Origin: Chrysomallon squamiferum
Lineage: Eukaryota > Mollusca > Gastropoda > Neomphalida > Peltospiridae
Length of the DNA stretch: 64,000 nt
NCBI GenBank assembly: GCA_012295275.1
Contig: CM022665.1
Span: forward strand, 25,720,446-25,784,445
Direction of reading: 5' to 3'
Below are positions 53,007-64,000 of the stretch, one piece after another. Every line of letters starts with the position of its first letter. Position 1 is the first letter of the stretch. The notes beneath the pieces were generated by a model. The model was not told where the DNA came from, did no database searches, and saw only the letters and a program-made list of their open reading frames with translations. The translations under genes were made by a program, and so were the position numbers.

Positions 53007-55976
53007 ATAATAATAAAAAATAATTATGTTGAATTTAACAAAAAGGTGACAAATATTATTCTTTTGTGTTATCTGAACACGGATTTACCAAAAAAAAACC
53101 AAAAAAAAAAAAAAAAATGAAGAAAGGGGAAAAAAATGAAAGAAGAAAAATCAAACAGTGCTGTACTTTTAAAAAAAAAAAAAAAGTAACAACCCAGAAA
53201 CTTTCTTTTTACTTTTCGATTTATTGTGTTATTTCCAGCTGGAAAGGAATTTTCATAGGAGTGCCACAGTACTGCTGTGATGGTGATCAGAAGTCATGTT
53301 TATTACTGTATTAAATAAAGAGTAAATGAAAACATGTTTAACAACAGCAGAAAATTGTATCTAACTGTAGTTACACATCAAGTCATTAACAAGAGAAGAA
53401 CTAAACCCAAGCAGGCTTGGAATTTAATCAGTGATGTCAAGATGTGTTAACAAAGTCTGGGAAAGATCATCATGTATCTCAGCACATTTGTTACCTTTTG
53501 AAGTAGACATCTTACAAGTCAGATAACTAAAACAAATTCAACTCCTAGACTTAAGTATTATGAAGGCCAACATAATTTCTGGTCAGCTTTAATACTGGGG
53601 CATGCATCTTTTTAGATGTGCATTCCTTCACCATAATCTACAGTACAATACTGAGGATTTTTATTATTATTTTTATTTTGTTCAGTCATTTATTTTTAAA
53701 TGACTCAAAATAATTATTAGAATGAAGCCTGACAGTTTCTTTTTCTCTCCCCACCTGTGAACATTTGTGCATTTAACTTTTGCTGTTTTAAGTTGACTAT
53801 CATAAAAAAGAGATATTTTATAATTTTCTATGTGCACACATAAAATGAAAATGGATGAAATGGTTATAATGAATTTGTGACTTCTCATTGTAAAGAAGAA
53901 AATGTCAAAAGTACATTATCATTATTATTTAATTTTTTCAGTTGTTTGTAAATGAATATGCAATTGGTTAAAAATCAGGATAGTATGTTGTAACCTTGAA
54001 GCCAGTAATTAAGACAAAACTTTATAATTTTTAAAATTGCAAATGTTTGGTGAAAATTGTTTTGTTATTCTGCACCAAATTCAGTAGTGTATTTTGTTAT
54101 TGAAGCTAGGACAATATTAATAAAGGGTACACCTTAACAATGGTCCCATGTACAATGAGTTATGCAGCAATTAATTACAGTTATATGCAGTTATTGTCAG
54201 ACATATTTAGCAAGTGCATTACACAAACAGTTGTCACTGATGAACATTTTATAGCAGATAGGACATTGTTCCAAGCTCACCAGAAGTGCAATACAGTTAT
54301 TCTGCAGACTTGGCAAATTATTAAGAAAAAAATTAAAAGTTAAGAAAGGGAGAGAGAAAATTATGAAATCTGTTTTATGATTATGAATGAACTTGATTGA
54401 ATGTTTATTTTTGTTGTTTTCTTTTTTTAATAAAGATTTTGGAATTTTTATTTTATGCATGCATTGTGAGAGTAATAAAAATTTGAGAGTAAAAAAAGAA
54501 CTGCAGTATCATAACTTTTTTTTTTTTTTTTAGTTATTAATTCAGGATTCTCTTTGTATTTTGTGCCTGTTGTTGTCTGTGCAAGTAACAGTACTGTGAA
54601 CCAGTGTTACACAAGTGGACAGTTTTAATGTCATTATTTGAATTTAAAATATACTTATAAAGGTACAAATATATTAGCTTTTGTCTTTATAAAAAGTCAA
54701 TATTTATTACTGGACTGATATCCCTTTTATGGTATGAGGAAAAAAATTCATTAGACTAAATTGCTTTATAGTAATTTAATCAATTGCTTTAACCAATTTT
54801 TAACTAAGCTTGTAACTGATACATGAAAATGTATTTAAATATTAAAAGATTTAACATTCTTGAAAGCTAACATTTAATGGCAATTAAGGTTGTGTCATCA
54901 GATAATTCTTAATCTTGATCATGAACCAAGTTTTATTGTCGACATCAGTAAGTTGTAAGTGCATCTTAACTGTGATGTCAAATAGTTGTATACAGCTTTA
55001 TATTACAAAAATATAATGTTCTGGTAATTTTAGTCTTGTTGTGAAAAAAGAAAATAATAAAAATAAAAGTTAACACATGTGTCTTTGAATCTTATTTACA
55101 TACTTTAATGTAAGCAATTTATTTTGGTAACAAAATTGTGCTATGTTACTTTCCTAAAAGATGGGTTTTATCAATTGCAGCTATTATTTCTTGTAAAATA
55201 TAGTGATTACAATTTTAAAAAAAATCATTTTAATTTACTGTAAGATAAGATATAAGCAATTTTTCAAGTTGGGGAAACATTCCTGTAAGTCTCCATTCTC
55301 AAAACAAAATCATTGTTTTTGGTCCTTGAAGGCTGTTTCAGGAATGGAGAATTATTCAGACAACCAAATGCCAAGAGAGCTTGTAAAACAGATTTTAAAA
55401 ATAAAAAACCTCTCGATTTCATGTAGAAAAAGAAAACTTTTAGCCAGAATATTTTTTTTTAAATGTTTTTATTATTATTTTTATGTTAGGTGTGAAAGAA
55501 GAGTGATCGTGTGTGCGTGCGTGCGTGCGTGCATACATGCAGCATGTATGATGAAATGTAAAATGTAATATTCAGTACAAACTACTGGAATGTTAAGTCA
55601 TCTGCAGCTTCCTCCAGTGACCCCCAAAGTATATAGATATTTAATTATGTATATGTCATGCCTCATTCTGTAGTAATAAATTTAAAAAAAACAACAACAA
55701 AAAAAACAAACAATAATAAACAAATGTGGGGAAAAATAAAATCAAGTATAAAATAATTTTATTGCGTTTTTGTTGTTCTTTTTTTTTTATCACATACATG
55801 TATATGTGTGTAAATATATAAAATTAATATATATAAAAAAAAAAAATTATTTACTGACATTTTACAAATGTTAGTTGAATTAAAATTTACTAAAAGTTAT
55901 TTATTACAAGTTCTTAAGAGATTAGGTGAAGTAAATAGACTCCTCTGATCTTTATGTACATTTCCAGCAAAATGCA
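52928..55976. other. Convergent 3' region of SOS1 and PUS10
   Basis: SOS1 3' UTR begins here with long poly(A) tracts at 52977-53003 and near 53100-53116. The first good AATAAA is at 53314-53319, about 390 bases past the stop; more signals near 54115, 54430 and 55060 allow longer transcripts. On the minus strand, PUS10 has AATAAA (TTTATT at 55900-55905) about 72 bases past its stop, so its 3' UTR is very short. A GTGC/GTGT tract is near 55507-55532. No other gene was recognised. Confidence 0.6.
55900..55905 (-). terminator. PUS10 polyadenylation signal
   Basis: Minus-strand AATAAA about 72 bases downstream of the PUS10 stop codon. It is the nearest canonical signal and would give a very short 3' UTR. 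Confidence 0.5.
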
Positions 55977-58900
55977 TTAACTTGTCAAGCTTGGTGGCCA
56001 GTCAATATTCACAGACTGTAAAAGAAAAATATTTAACAGTGATGATAATTTAAAAAAAAAAACCAAAAACATTTAAGTATAGTTATGATCAGCATTCACT
56101 CTTCAAAATGTCCACTTAATGGAATTTATCTTTTCTATAAGTGTGAAAATGATTAAACTGAATACTCCTATCTAAATTCAAACAGGACGAAAAATATGTT
56201 GAAAAATAAGTGAGTTTTTATTTGCCTTTGAACAGAATTTAATTATGTTTATAAAATATTTTATTTAAAGTAATAATAATTGTTAATAATTTTTAATACA
56301 TTTTCAGTTTACTAAATAATAATAAGTACCTCAACATCAAGCTGCATAATGTCACATTCTGTTCCAAGTAAGACTGACAAATGTGGTTGAGTTCGGCCAA
56401 AGTCACCATGAACAAATTCTTTAATATATCTTGTACTGAATCAAGGAACAAACTTTATTGTGATTCTTGATGACTGTACTAGTCTTTCAGTTTATCAAAT
56501 ATTTTATTAAAATTTACTTCCTCTACAGGTATTGTATAATGTTTTATGAAATCACAAATTTTCTGTAATGTAACTAGATTAAGAAAATAAAATGGTATAA
56601 AATGAATTTGAGTTAAATAAAGGATACGTTCCTGCTTGTGTCCACATGTACAGTTTAAATCTGTGATCATCTATGTTTTCTGTTCGCATTTCGTGGATAA
56701 TTCTCTCTCTCACTGCCAGAGGACGCCTTGGATGTAATTTTTTTTAAATGTTAAAACAGTAAATCTATGCACAAAAATTACTGTTGTCATTAAATTTTAA
56801 ATGAAAAATAGAGATTTATTTTTAGATGCTCGTGATAAATGAAATTTTATTTTCTCATCTCTTACAAGCAGTAATAAAATTACACCATATTCTTGTGTTT
56901 ATTAATTAGCTAAATTAAATAACATTTATATTATATATAAATACTTATTCATTAGATAAATGTTTAATGTTGGCTGCTCTGGTTAACTGTCAATAAAACA
57001 TTTTTGAAAGAAGAATTTTTATTCTGATCATTTTATTTAGTGACTTGAAGACAAAATCTGAAATTGTGTTAGTACCTGTGTAACACTCTGATAGGAGTCT
57101 TCTGTTTAAGAACAAGATTCTACAAAAGAATGAGAAAATTTTAACTGAAAATAAAAAAAATTAGAAATAAAATAATAATAATAATAATACTTTATGTTAG
57201 AATCTTTAAATTGTTTATAATATGAAAATTACCACGGGCAAAAAACCCACAAAACAACAAACAAAACATGTCATAAAAAAAAGAGAGTGTCCATAACATT
57301 TTAAACACAGTTTTATCACAAATCCATGTAAATTGTACATGAAATTTAGTAATTATGTATGGTAAATAAATAAATACAAAGATTGGAAACAGTATGATTC
57401 TCAGTGTTTAAATCAATACCAAGGAATGAACTATCAAAAACACAGAGAGAAATCAATCAATCAAAATCAATGTCTCTCTGTGTGTGTCTCTCCTTACCCC
57501 TCTCTTTCTCTTTCATGGCAAAATAGTAATGTATCTTTTTATGAAGATAAAGATATATACACTGAACAATATAAATTGATAACAACCTTTATATCATGTA
57601 GTTTGTTGAGATCATCTTGACTGAGAGGTTTCTCTGAACAGCACAGTGCACAGTAAGATTTTGTTTTCTCAATCTCTCCTTCTTTGAGATTTACTGTCTC
57701 TTCTCTACAAATACATATAAAAAAAAAAAAAAGCTTTCACATTTTTTTATACCAAAAGGTCTTGTTTTAATTGTAATAATTAAATTTAATAATAATAATA
57801 ATACAACAACAGTAAGAAATAACGCTATCAATATCAGATATATTATTGGCTATACTATTGTAAAAAGAATTATTTTAAGTTATTTTATCCTGCTGTTGAA
57901 GGTAGATAATTTATAAAGAAACTGATGCTCATAAAATTATGGGAATAATCAATTTAATTATTATTGAATTTTAATTAGTAAATATCATATTTATGTTTGT
58001 TACCTTGATACTATCTGTAAATCTCTAACAGCTACATCTTTGGTTGACTGATTAATTTTCTGAAGAAAAAAAACAAACAAACATTAAAACATTTATAAAT
58101 TATAACAGCTGCAAACTTTAACAGGAAAAGAGAAAAAAAAAAGAAAAACAAATCAACTTTTAATCAAAATTCTCTTACAATTTTTATGTTACATTTCATT
58201 TCAGATCAGTCTTATCCTGCACTATACTCACTTCATTCAGAAAATATCTTAATCAGCACTTCTTCAATTATCAGTACAAAAAAAAAAAGACTAAATCTTA
58301 CATCTTGAATAGATTTCAGTTCTTCCTGCGTAAACCTCACAACATGGGGATTCACCAGTTCAATGACAAATGGTCGACCTATTACAAAATTTATGAATTA
58401 CTTTAATGTTGTAATATTATATGTATCATTATATGTATAAATAAAAAATATCGAATCTGTTCACCTATAACAAATGAAAAGTTAAAAGAGAAATTAATTT
58501 CTTTGATTTCCTTGTCTTTATATGAATATTAAAATAACTATCACTTTAATATCATTGTTATAAAAAATTAAATAAAAAAAAGTGTTTCAAACATGACAAT
58601 TTCTGAAATGTAGAGACCATATTATTATTGGCTGATCCCTCACTGTGTAAACAGAATGCTGTTTAAACCAAACTAGATGTATTTAAAACTTTACTATAAC
58701 AGCTCATACTTAATAAATAAATGTAATACTTAAAAATGTTTTATCTATGAAAGTTGTAAAAACCCAGTTTGAAAATATTTACATATAAGGTTGTAATCAA
58801 GTAATTTAATGATAACACAAGTGTGTTTAGTTATTTAAATGCTGAGATAATTAAAACAGAAATAATTTTAAACAACAAAAGAAAAAAGCTTTTGTTCAGT

Positions 58901-61900
58901 TTAAACAATGTTTCTGAAAATGTCTTAAGAGATAATGGATAATTTGGTGAAAATCTATCTGAACATTACCTGTTCCCAACATTCTTACATCAACATCCTC
59001 TCTACCAGAAGCAGAGAATTTGTGATCTGAAATATAATCAAATAAAGTAACACAAACAAAATATATTTGACATTTTTCTGATATCTAGATATAAACTTCA
59101 CTATAGCATTTTATTCTTTAAAACACTAGTTCCAGTTACAGATCTGAATTAAAATCCATCTGTAATGACAAGATCATAATTCTAAATTCATTATGGGAAG
59201 GTAGATACAAAAATTCATCTTGCCACTACTTATGATAAAAGCAGTTTATGGAGTACCAGCCACAGATGTGCTATCTCTATTGTGGATATTTAAAAATTAC
59301 ATTTATATTATCTTCAGACGAGTTTATCAGAAGCAAACCAATCAACAGCAGATCTGTAGTTTTGAAAAATAATAGAACAAAACAAGATGAAACTTAAGAT
59401 AGTATAACTTTGTAATGCCTTTTTCAACATCTAAAACTTAAAATATGTTAAGCTTTACAGTCTTACTGATTTCATACTTGTCTTTTTTTTCTCTTCTTTT
59501 TTGTAGAACACACACTAATTACATCTAATTCCAACTGACTGATAAATTCCATGTTTTTTAAGGATGTATAAAATGATACCTGTGAGAAATGAAATCCAAA
59601 TCACCTGTAGGTTTGAATCTGTCTAGAATCTTTTCACAAATGAGTTCTTGAACTGAGGACTCTGACTTTCTGCCACCGTCAACAATCCAAGGTGTCTGAC
59701 TCAAAGTGCGACTGAATTTTTGATATCTCCCTGTAAACAATAATAACAATAATAACAACAATAATGATGATGATGAAATAAAACACATTCAAACCATACT
59801 TAGGTAGACAGAACTTGTTCTTAAATTATAATATATATATATATTTTTTTTAAATCAACAAAGCAAAATAAATAAAAATTATTTTTAACAGGTCTGTACA
59901 GAAAGATTAAACTTCTCATTTATACAAGTTGGAAAATATATTTAATTCTGTTTTACAAATATTTAAGTTATGTGCCGATTATTTTTGCTTTTGATCTGTT
60001 GTAATGTGTAGCCTACAGTTAAAACAGAAATAACTGTTTATTGTGTTCTTTATAATTAATTCTCCCACTGCCACTTTTCATAAAGGTTTGAAAAATGTTT
60101 TGTTGTAATGGTGCAAAGTTTTTTTAAATGTATAACTGAATTTGTATGATATGATGAAATATTCCAGTTTACATTGATACCCAGAGTAAGCAAGAGTTAT
60201 GGTTCTTGACTGGAACATGCACCACATAATTCAAACATCAACTTTCCTTAATTAATGTCAGTGAGATTTATGGACTGCAAATTGTTTTACAAATTAACTA
60301 TGTAAACTGGTCAACTTTTTCTAAAATCGTATCAGTTCATTTGGTCTTTGGGAACATGAAAACAATTTTGTAATGCCTTCCCGATGCAAATGATTCCAAA
60401 GCAAGCACATTTTTATCTGATGTAAAAAAATATTATATGGAAGTCATGTAAATAATTTCTTAGAATCTGAAGAAAGAAAGAAAGAAAGTATAACAACAAC
60501 AATAAATAAATAAATAAATAAATAAATAAATAGAAAAAAACGGAATAAAAAGATTTTTCTTTATTCTTAAAATTGGAAATATTTGCATTCGCTTATTGAT
60601 ACCTTGAGGATATTCTATGCTGCTTATGAGTGCATGTTCACATTCTGAAGTACAACTTACAACAGTGACTAAATGAATATTTATATTAGTTACATTAGAT
60701 GACTATATTTATTTTAAAATAATAATAATAATAATAATAATGTTTGCTTTATTCATTTATTTTTCTGTTCTAACACCAATTTATAGAAATAGGTTAAAAA
60801 AAAAGCATAACTCTTTCGAATAGCTTTAGAAAGCTTTCTAAAAACTGAATTAATATTTGTATTAAGCTATAGATAGATAGATATTTTTTGTGTGTGCATG
60901 TTTGTGTGGAGAAAAGTATTCATAATTATTTTTATTTTATTTATTTTTATTTTTGCTAATATTTATTTAAAGAAACGGGAATTGACTAGATCCACGATTA
61001 AGAAAGTGTAATGACTGAATATTATTTAGTTTTATGTCAGACAGATTTTAACAATTAAATTAATATTTGTATAGTTCAGGTTGTTGATGACTGCAAGAAA
61101 AAGACAAACGAAAACATTAAAAGCACAATGTTAAAAGCAAATCATATATTTTGAAAAATTATTTTAACAATACAGATGGTTTAATATTTTAGTTATTTTT
61201 ATCTTTTTTCAGTGATAAGGAAAATTATTTAGACTATATTTAGACTGTGTGTGTGTGTGTGTGTGTTTGTGTGTGTGTGATAAATATGTTTTAGTGCTAT
61301 ATTATAGTATTAAATTTTAAGAGGAAAACATTTTGAAGAAAGAAACACAACTTTATGGCAAATTCATTGCAGCTGCCAAGGATTAGGATACTTTCTTTGA
61401 TGTCTGCACACACTCAGTATATAAACAACATCAAAAAGCTGATGTCAATTTCGAGAAGCTGGGATGGGGGTTCCTCCATAAGCCAAAATTTTCAATTTGT
61501 TTTGGAATGTGGAGGTGGCTTAAATATTTGAACATGACAGACAGTCCTTCATTATTCCTCACCATGCCCCAAAGCTCACTGGGAAGCTGCTCTGTACCTT
61601 GAATGAAGCTACAGTTAGTTACTTGGTGAGTGATGACGCCCCCCCACTTGAAGAATGGATAATACAGAACTCATACTTGAAAAATATATTCACCAAAGGT
61701 AGAGAACAATATTTAAGAAAATCAAATATGGTTAATTTGAGCTAGAAATCCCTAAGAATGAATTGTAAAAATTTCAAAAAAACAACAATAAAATGAAATT
61801 CATTAAATTGCAAATTGTCCAGATAATAATAATAATTATTATTTAAATTGTTTTTTATTTATAGTTAAATTTCAAAAAGTATGAGCTACTGATGCAAAAC

Positions 61901-63329
61901 ACACACACACACAGAAAGGTATATGGGCATGATTAACTTTACTAAATATCAAAATATTAAATTTTAAAATTACCTTTATTTGGTGATTTTCAAAACAGAT
62001 TTACATGCATGTCTCAATAAAAACAAAAAATTTGGGATAACTTTTATCTGACTGCTGTTATTTATTTTTATTTATTTATTTATTTTTGTTGTTGTTTAAC
62101 AATATTATGAAAAACATTTTGCTCCTTTCCAGCAGCTGGCATAGTTATAACTTGATGGCATAAAAGGTAGAGTGGTTTGCTGGATAAGTTTTTTCTGATA
62201 TTGTTCAGATTATTGTTTTTAGTGTTTGTTTGTGTGTGTGAATGATTATTCATTTGTAGCCCCTGCAATATACTTTAAGCATTTAATTCAGTTATATATC
62301 ACATTTAAGGTAATCCTCACCAAATTATTAAAATGTTTCTATCTCTTAACTCATTTCTTCTGATATTGTTTAACCAGTGTATGAAGAAACAGTTATTGAA
62401 AACTTCATTGAAATTGTTCCTGATGAAAGCATAAACCATGATATTTACATTGAACTGCTCAGACTAAAATGTAAGGAAAATGTTTAACAACTTCCAGCAA
62501 AGGAAAATACATCAGTTGGTATTCCAGTGTGGCTTGATAATGAAATAATTCTTGTTCTGGATAAAAAAAAAAACTCTTACCAGCTAAATATACTGCTTCA
62601 TGGCAACAAGATATTTCATAACGACAGATGCTGTCTGGTACTGAGGGTGGGCACTGAAAAAAGCTAAAAAAAAGATTATATATATAATTATTAATGTGCA
62701 GAAAAACTATTTAAATTGTTTTATTTTAACATGCATATTTTTTTTTTTCATTATTTTTAACCACCGAAAAAGAGATGAAATGTGACTTATATTTTGATGT
62801 TTAACTTGAAATTAAAAAACCCACATAATTTGAAAACTTATATATAAACATGATAAAGAAACGGATAACAAATCAAATGCAAACATATGAAATAACAATA
62901 ATATTTAGAAATGACAACAAATTTTATCTCATAATGTTATCTAAATAATGTCCATTAAGTTATAAACTAAAGGAAATTTATATTTTAATTAATAGCAACT
63001 TATAATTAAAAAATTAAAACCAAAACTAGTCATTTTGCTTACTTATATAAAGAACAGGTATTTATAAAATGTTATTATATATTAGGGTTCTCTACAATGA
63101 ATATTTAAAGACACCCCCCCCCACCAGAAAACAAACCAAGGATGAGTAAACAGAAAATGAAAATGAATAATCTTTAAATGTTTTGTTTTTTTAAAGATAC
63201 CTTTTAAATTTCTCTTCATCCATTTGTGATAATGCTTTGGCAACACTTGCTCTGGTAAAAGTTTCATAACCATACTAAATTAATATAAAACAGATTCAGA
63301 ATATCAAAAATAAATACTTAAAAATGATA

Positions 63330-63373
<44 letters not shown>

Positions 63374-63786
63374 AACGGTAATTACAAACAATGAAGAAAG
63401 AAAATATACAAAGCCATAGGAAAACTGTTTAAAAGTTATTTATAATTAAATAATTATTCCATTTTATAAAATGTAAGAAACTAATTCCAAAAACAAACAA
63501 ACAAGCAAACAATAAATGCTTAAGAAGTGTTAATATGAAAAAAATGATCAGCAAATTCAAGCTAATCTCAAAACATCCATGAAATCTATGAGAAATGTGT
63601 ATATGTTAATGGCCAACATATTTTTTAAACTGTAAAAATATAACAAGTCTTGTATTATATGCTATATTATATATATGCAATATATCTCATTTGTCTGTCG
63701 TAATTATAATGGCTATGGAGATATATTTTGTTTAAATTACCCTTTTGCATTTTCTTTTTCTAAAAACATCTGGCTGAGCATTTAAT
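55977..63786 (-). CDS. PUS10: tRNA pseudouridine synthase PUS10, 3' part (12 exons; N-terminus beyond the window)
   Basis: Exons in transcription order: 63786-63741, 63274-63201, 62663-62581, 59730-59605, 59026-58970, 58378-58302, 58059-58004, 57704-57587, 57119-57076, 56726-56628, 56429-56330, 56015-55977. They total 919 nt, about 306 aa; human PUS10 is 529 aa, so over 200 N-terminal residues, including the THUMP-like domain, lie to the right. Recognisable blocks are SRTLSQTPWIVDGGRKSESSV, the catalytic motif GREDVDVRMLGTGRPF with its active-site Asp, RPFVIELVNPHVV, RRPLAVRERIIHEM, TQAGTYIKEFVHGDFGRTQP, and the terminal VNIDWPPSL. The enzyme makes pseudouridine at positions 54/55 of tRNA and, in mammals, also aids microRNA processing. 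Two acceptors lack a strong pyrimidine tract. The stretch SYCALCCSEKP is Cys-rich where human has SALIWTNKA; whether this matters is unknown. Confidence 0.95.
59731..62580. other. Long PUS10 intron with simple repeats
   Basis: This 2.85-kb intron is the longest in PUS10. It holds a (GAAA)n plus (AATA)n tract at 60470-60532, an AAT run near 60719-60741, a (GT)n tract at 61243-61279 and a short (CA)n near 61900. The segment 61350-61680 is less AT-rich and may be an old insertion, but I could not identify it. A plus-strand frame of about 30 codons at 62378-62487 is too short to call. Confidence 0.5.
63322..63369. repeat. (AAT)n microsatellite
   Basis: GATAATAATGATAATGATAATAAT passes into a clean AAT array in a PUS10 intron, about 50 bases from the exon at 63274-63201 on its 5' side. 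Confidence 0.85.
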
Positions 63787-64000
63787 CTAAAAAAAAAAAT
63801 GAAAAAGGAAGGAATGAGTAATTAATCATTTGAAAAATGCAGATTAAAAATTTTTTAATTGCTTATGATGATACAAGTTAAGTGTTAATTTCCATCATGG
63901 AATAGATTTAAAGAAATAAATACTGGAATCTTTAATCCTGAAAGTTTTATAATCAAAATATTCTTTGTATTATACACATACAGAGGTAACCTGCTATGAT

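Noticed and set aside
53066-53314. Lysine-rich open frame after SOS1
   Set aside because: It is generated by poly(A) tracts in the SOS1 3' UTR.
62378-62487. Plus-strand frame of about 30 codons (VYEETVIENFIEIVPDES...) in a PUS10 intron
   Set aside because: Preceded directly by a stop, short, antisense to PUS10 and without a known family. At most a transposon scrap.

Overview
This window is nuclear DNA from an animal. It is AT-rich (roughly 70% A+T by eye). All six genes are split by GT-AG introns of about 0.1 to 3 kb, and simple repeats and small DNA transposons lie between and inside the genes. Protein sequences, intron sizes and composition suggest an invertebrate, probably a lophotrochozoan such as a mollusc. 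That placement is inference; only 'bilaterian animal' is secure. I rebuilt each gene exon by exon by matching splice sites and codon phase to known family sequences. All five complete reading frames close exactly in phase.

Layout, left to right: (1) DESI2, a PPPDE-type cysteine isopeptidase, minus strand, 607-3563, 5 coding exons, 177 aa. (2) A compact divergent promoter of about 0.6 kb. (3) BCKDHA, mitochondrial branched-chain 2-oxoacid dehydrogenase E1 alpha, plus strand, 4148-10858, 9 exons, 442 aa. (4) A Rel/Dorsal-type NF-kB factor, plus strand, 14335-24120, 12 exons, 559 aa. (5) AIDA, the C2-domain axin interactor, minus strand, 28364-33229, 10 coding exons, 293 aa. (6) SOS1 (Son of sevenless), plus strand, 36108-52927, 23 coding exons, 1262 aa. 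(7) PUS10 pseudouridine synthase, minus strand, 55977 to beyond 63786. Its last 12 exons are present and its N-terminus lies past the right edge.

The genes form no operon-like unit. DESI2/BCKDHA and AIDA/SOS1 are head-to-head pairs; Rel/AIDA and SOS1/PUS10 are tail-to-tail. Functionally they are mixed: two signalling genes (SOS1 for Ras/Rac, Rel for immune and developmental transcription), a JNK/axin regulator (AIDA), a metabolic enzyme, a deSUMOylase-family or deubiquitinase-like enzyme, and an RNA-modifying enzyme. Rel and PUS10 lie close together here and, from memory, are neighbours on human chromosome 2p16, which suggests very old linkage.

Non-genic content: a hAT-type MITE with a perfect 8-bp target duplication in BCKDHA intron 1; two full-length copies of a Tigger/pogo-like MITE and a decayed Tigger/pogo transposase in SOS1 introns; another terminal-inverted-repeat element in SOS1 intron 5; a fold-back element between AIDA and SOS1; several minisatellites and microsatellites; and possible tRNA-derived SINE relics. 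I found no prokaryotic features, no CRISPR array, no rRNA and no intact tRNA. I see no wholly new biological system. The most interesting points are the Rel-PUS10 linkage, the Tigger family, the Dorsal-type site upstream of Rel, and a GC-AG intron in SOS1.
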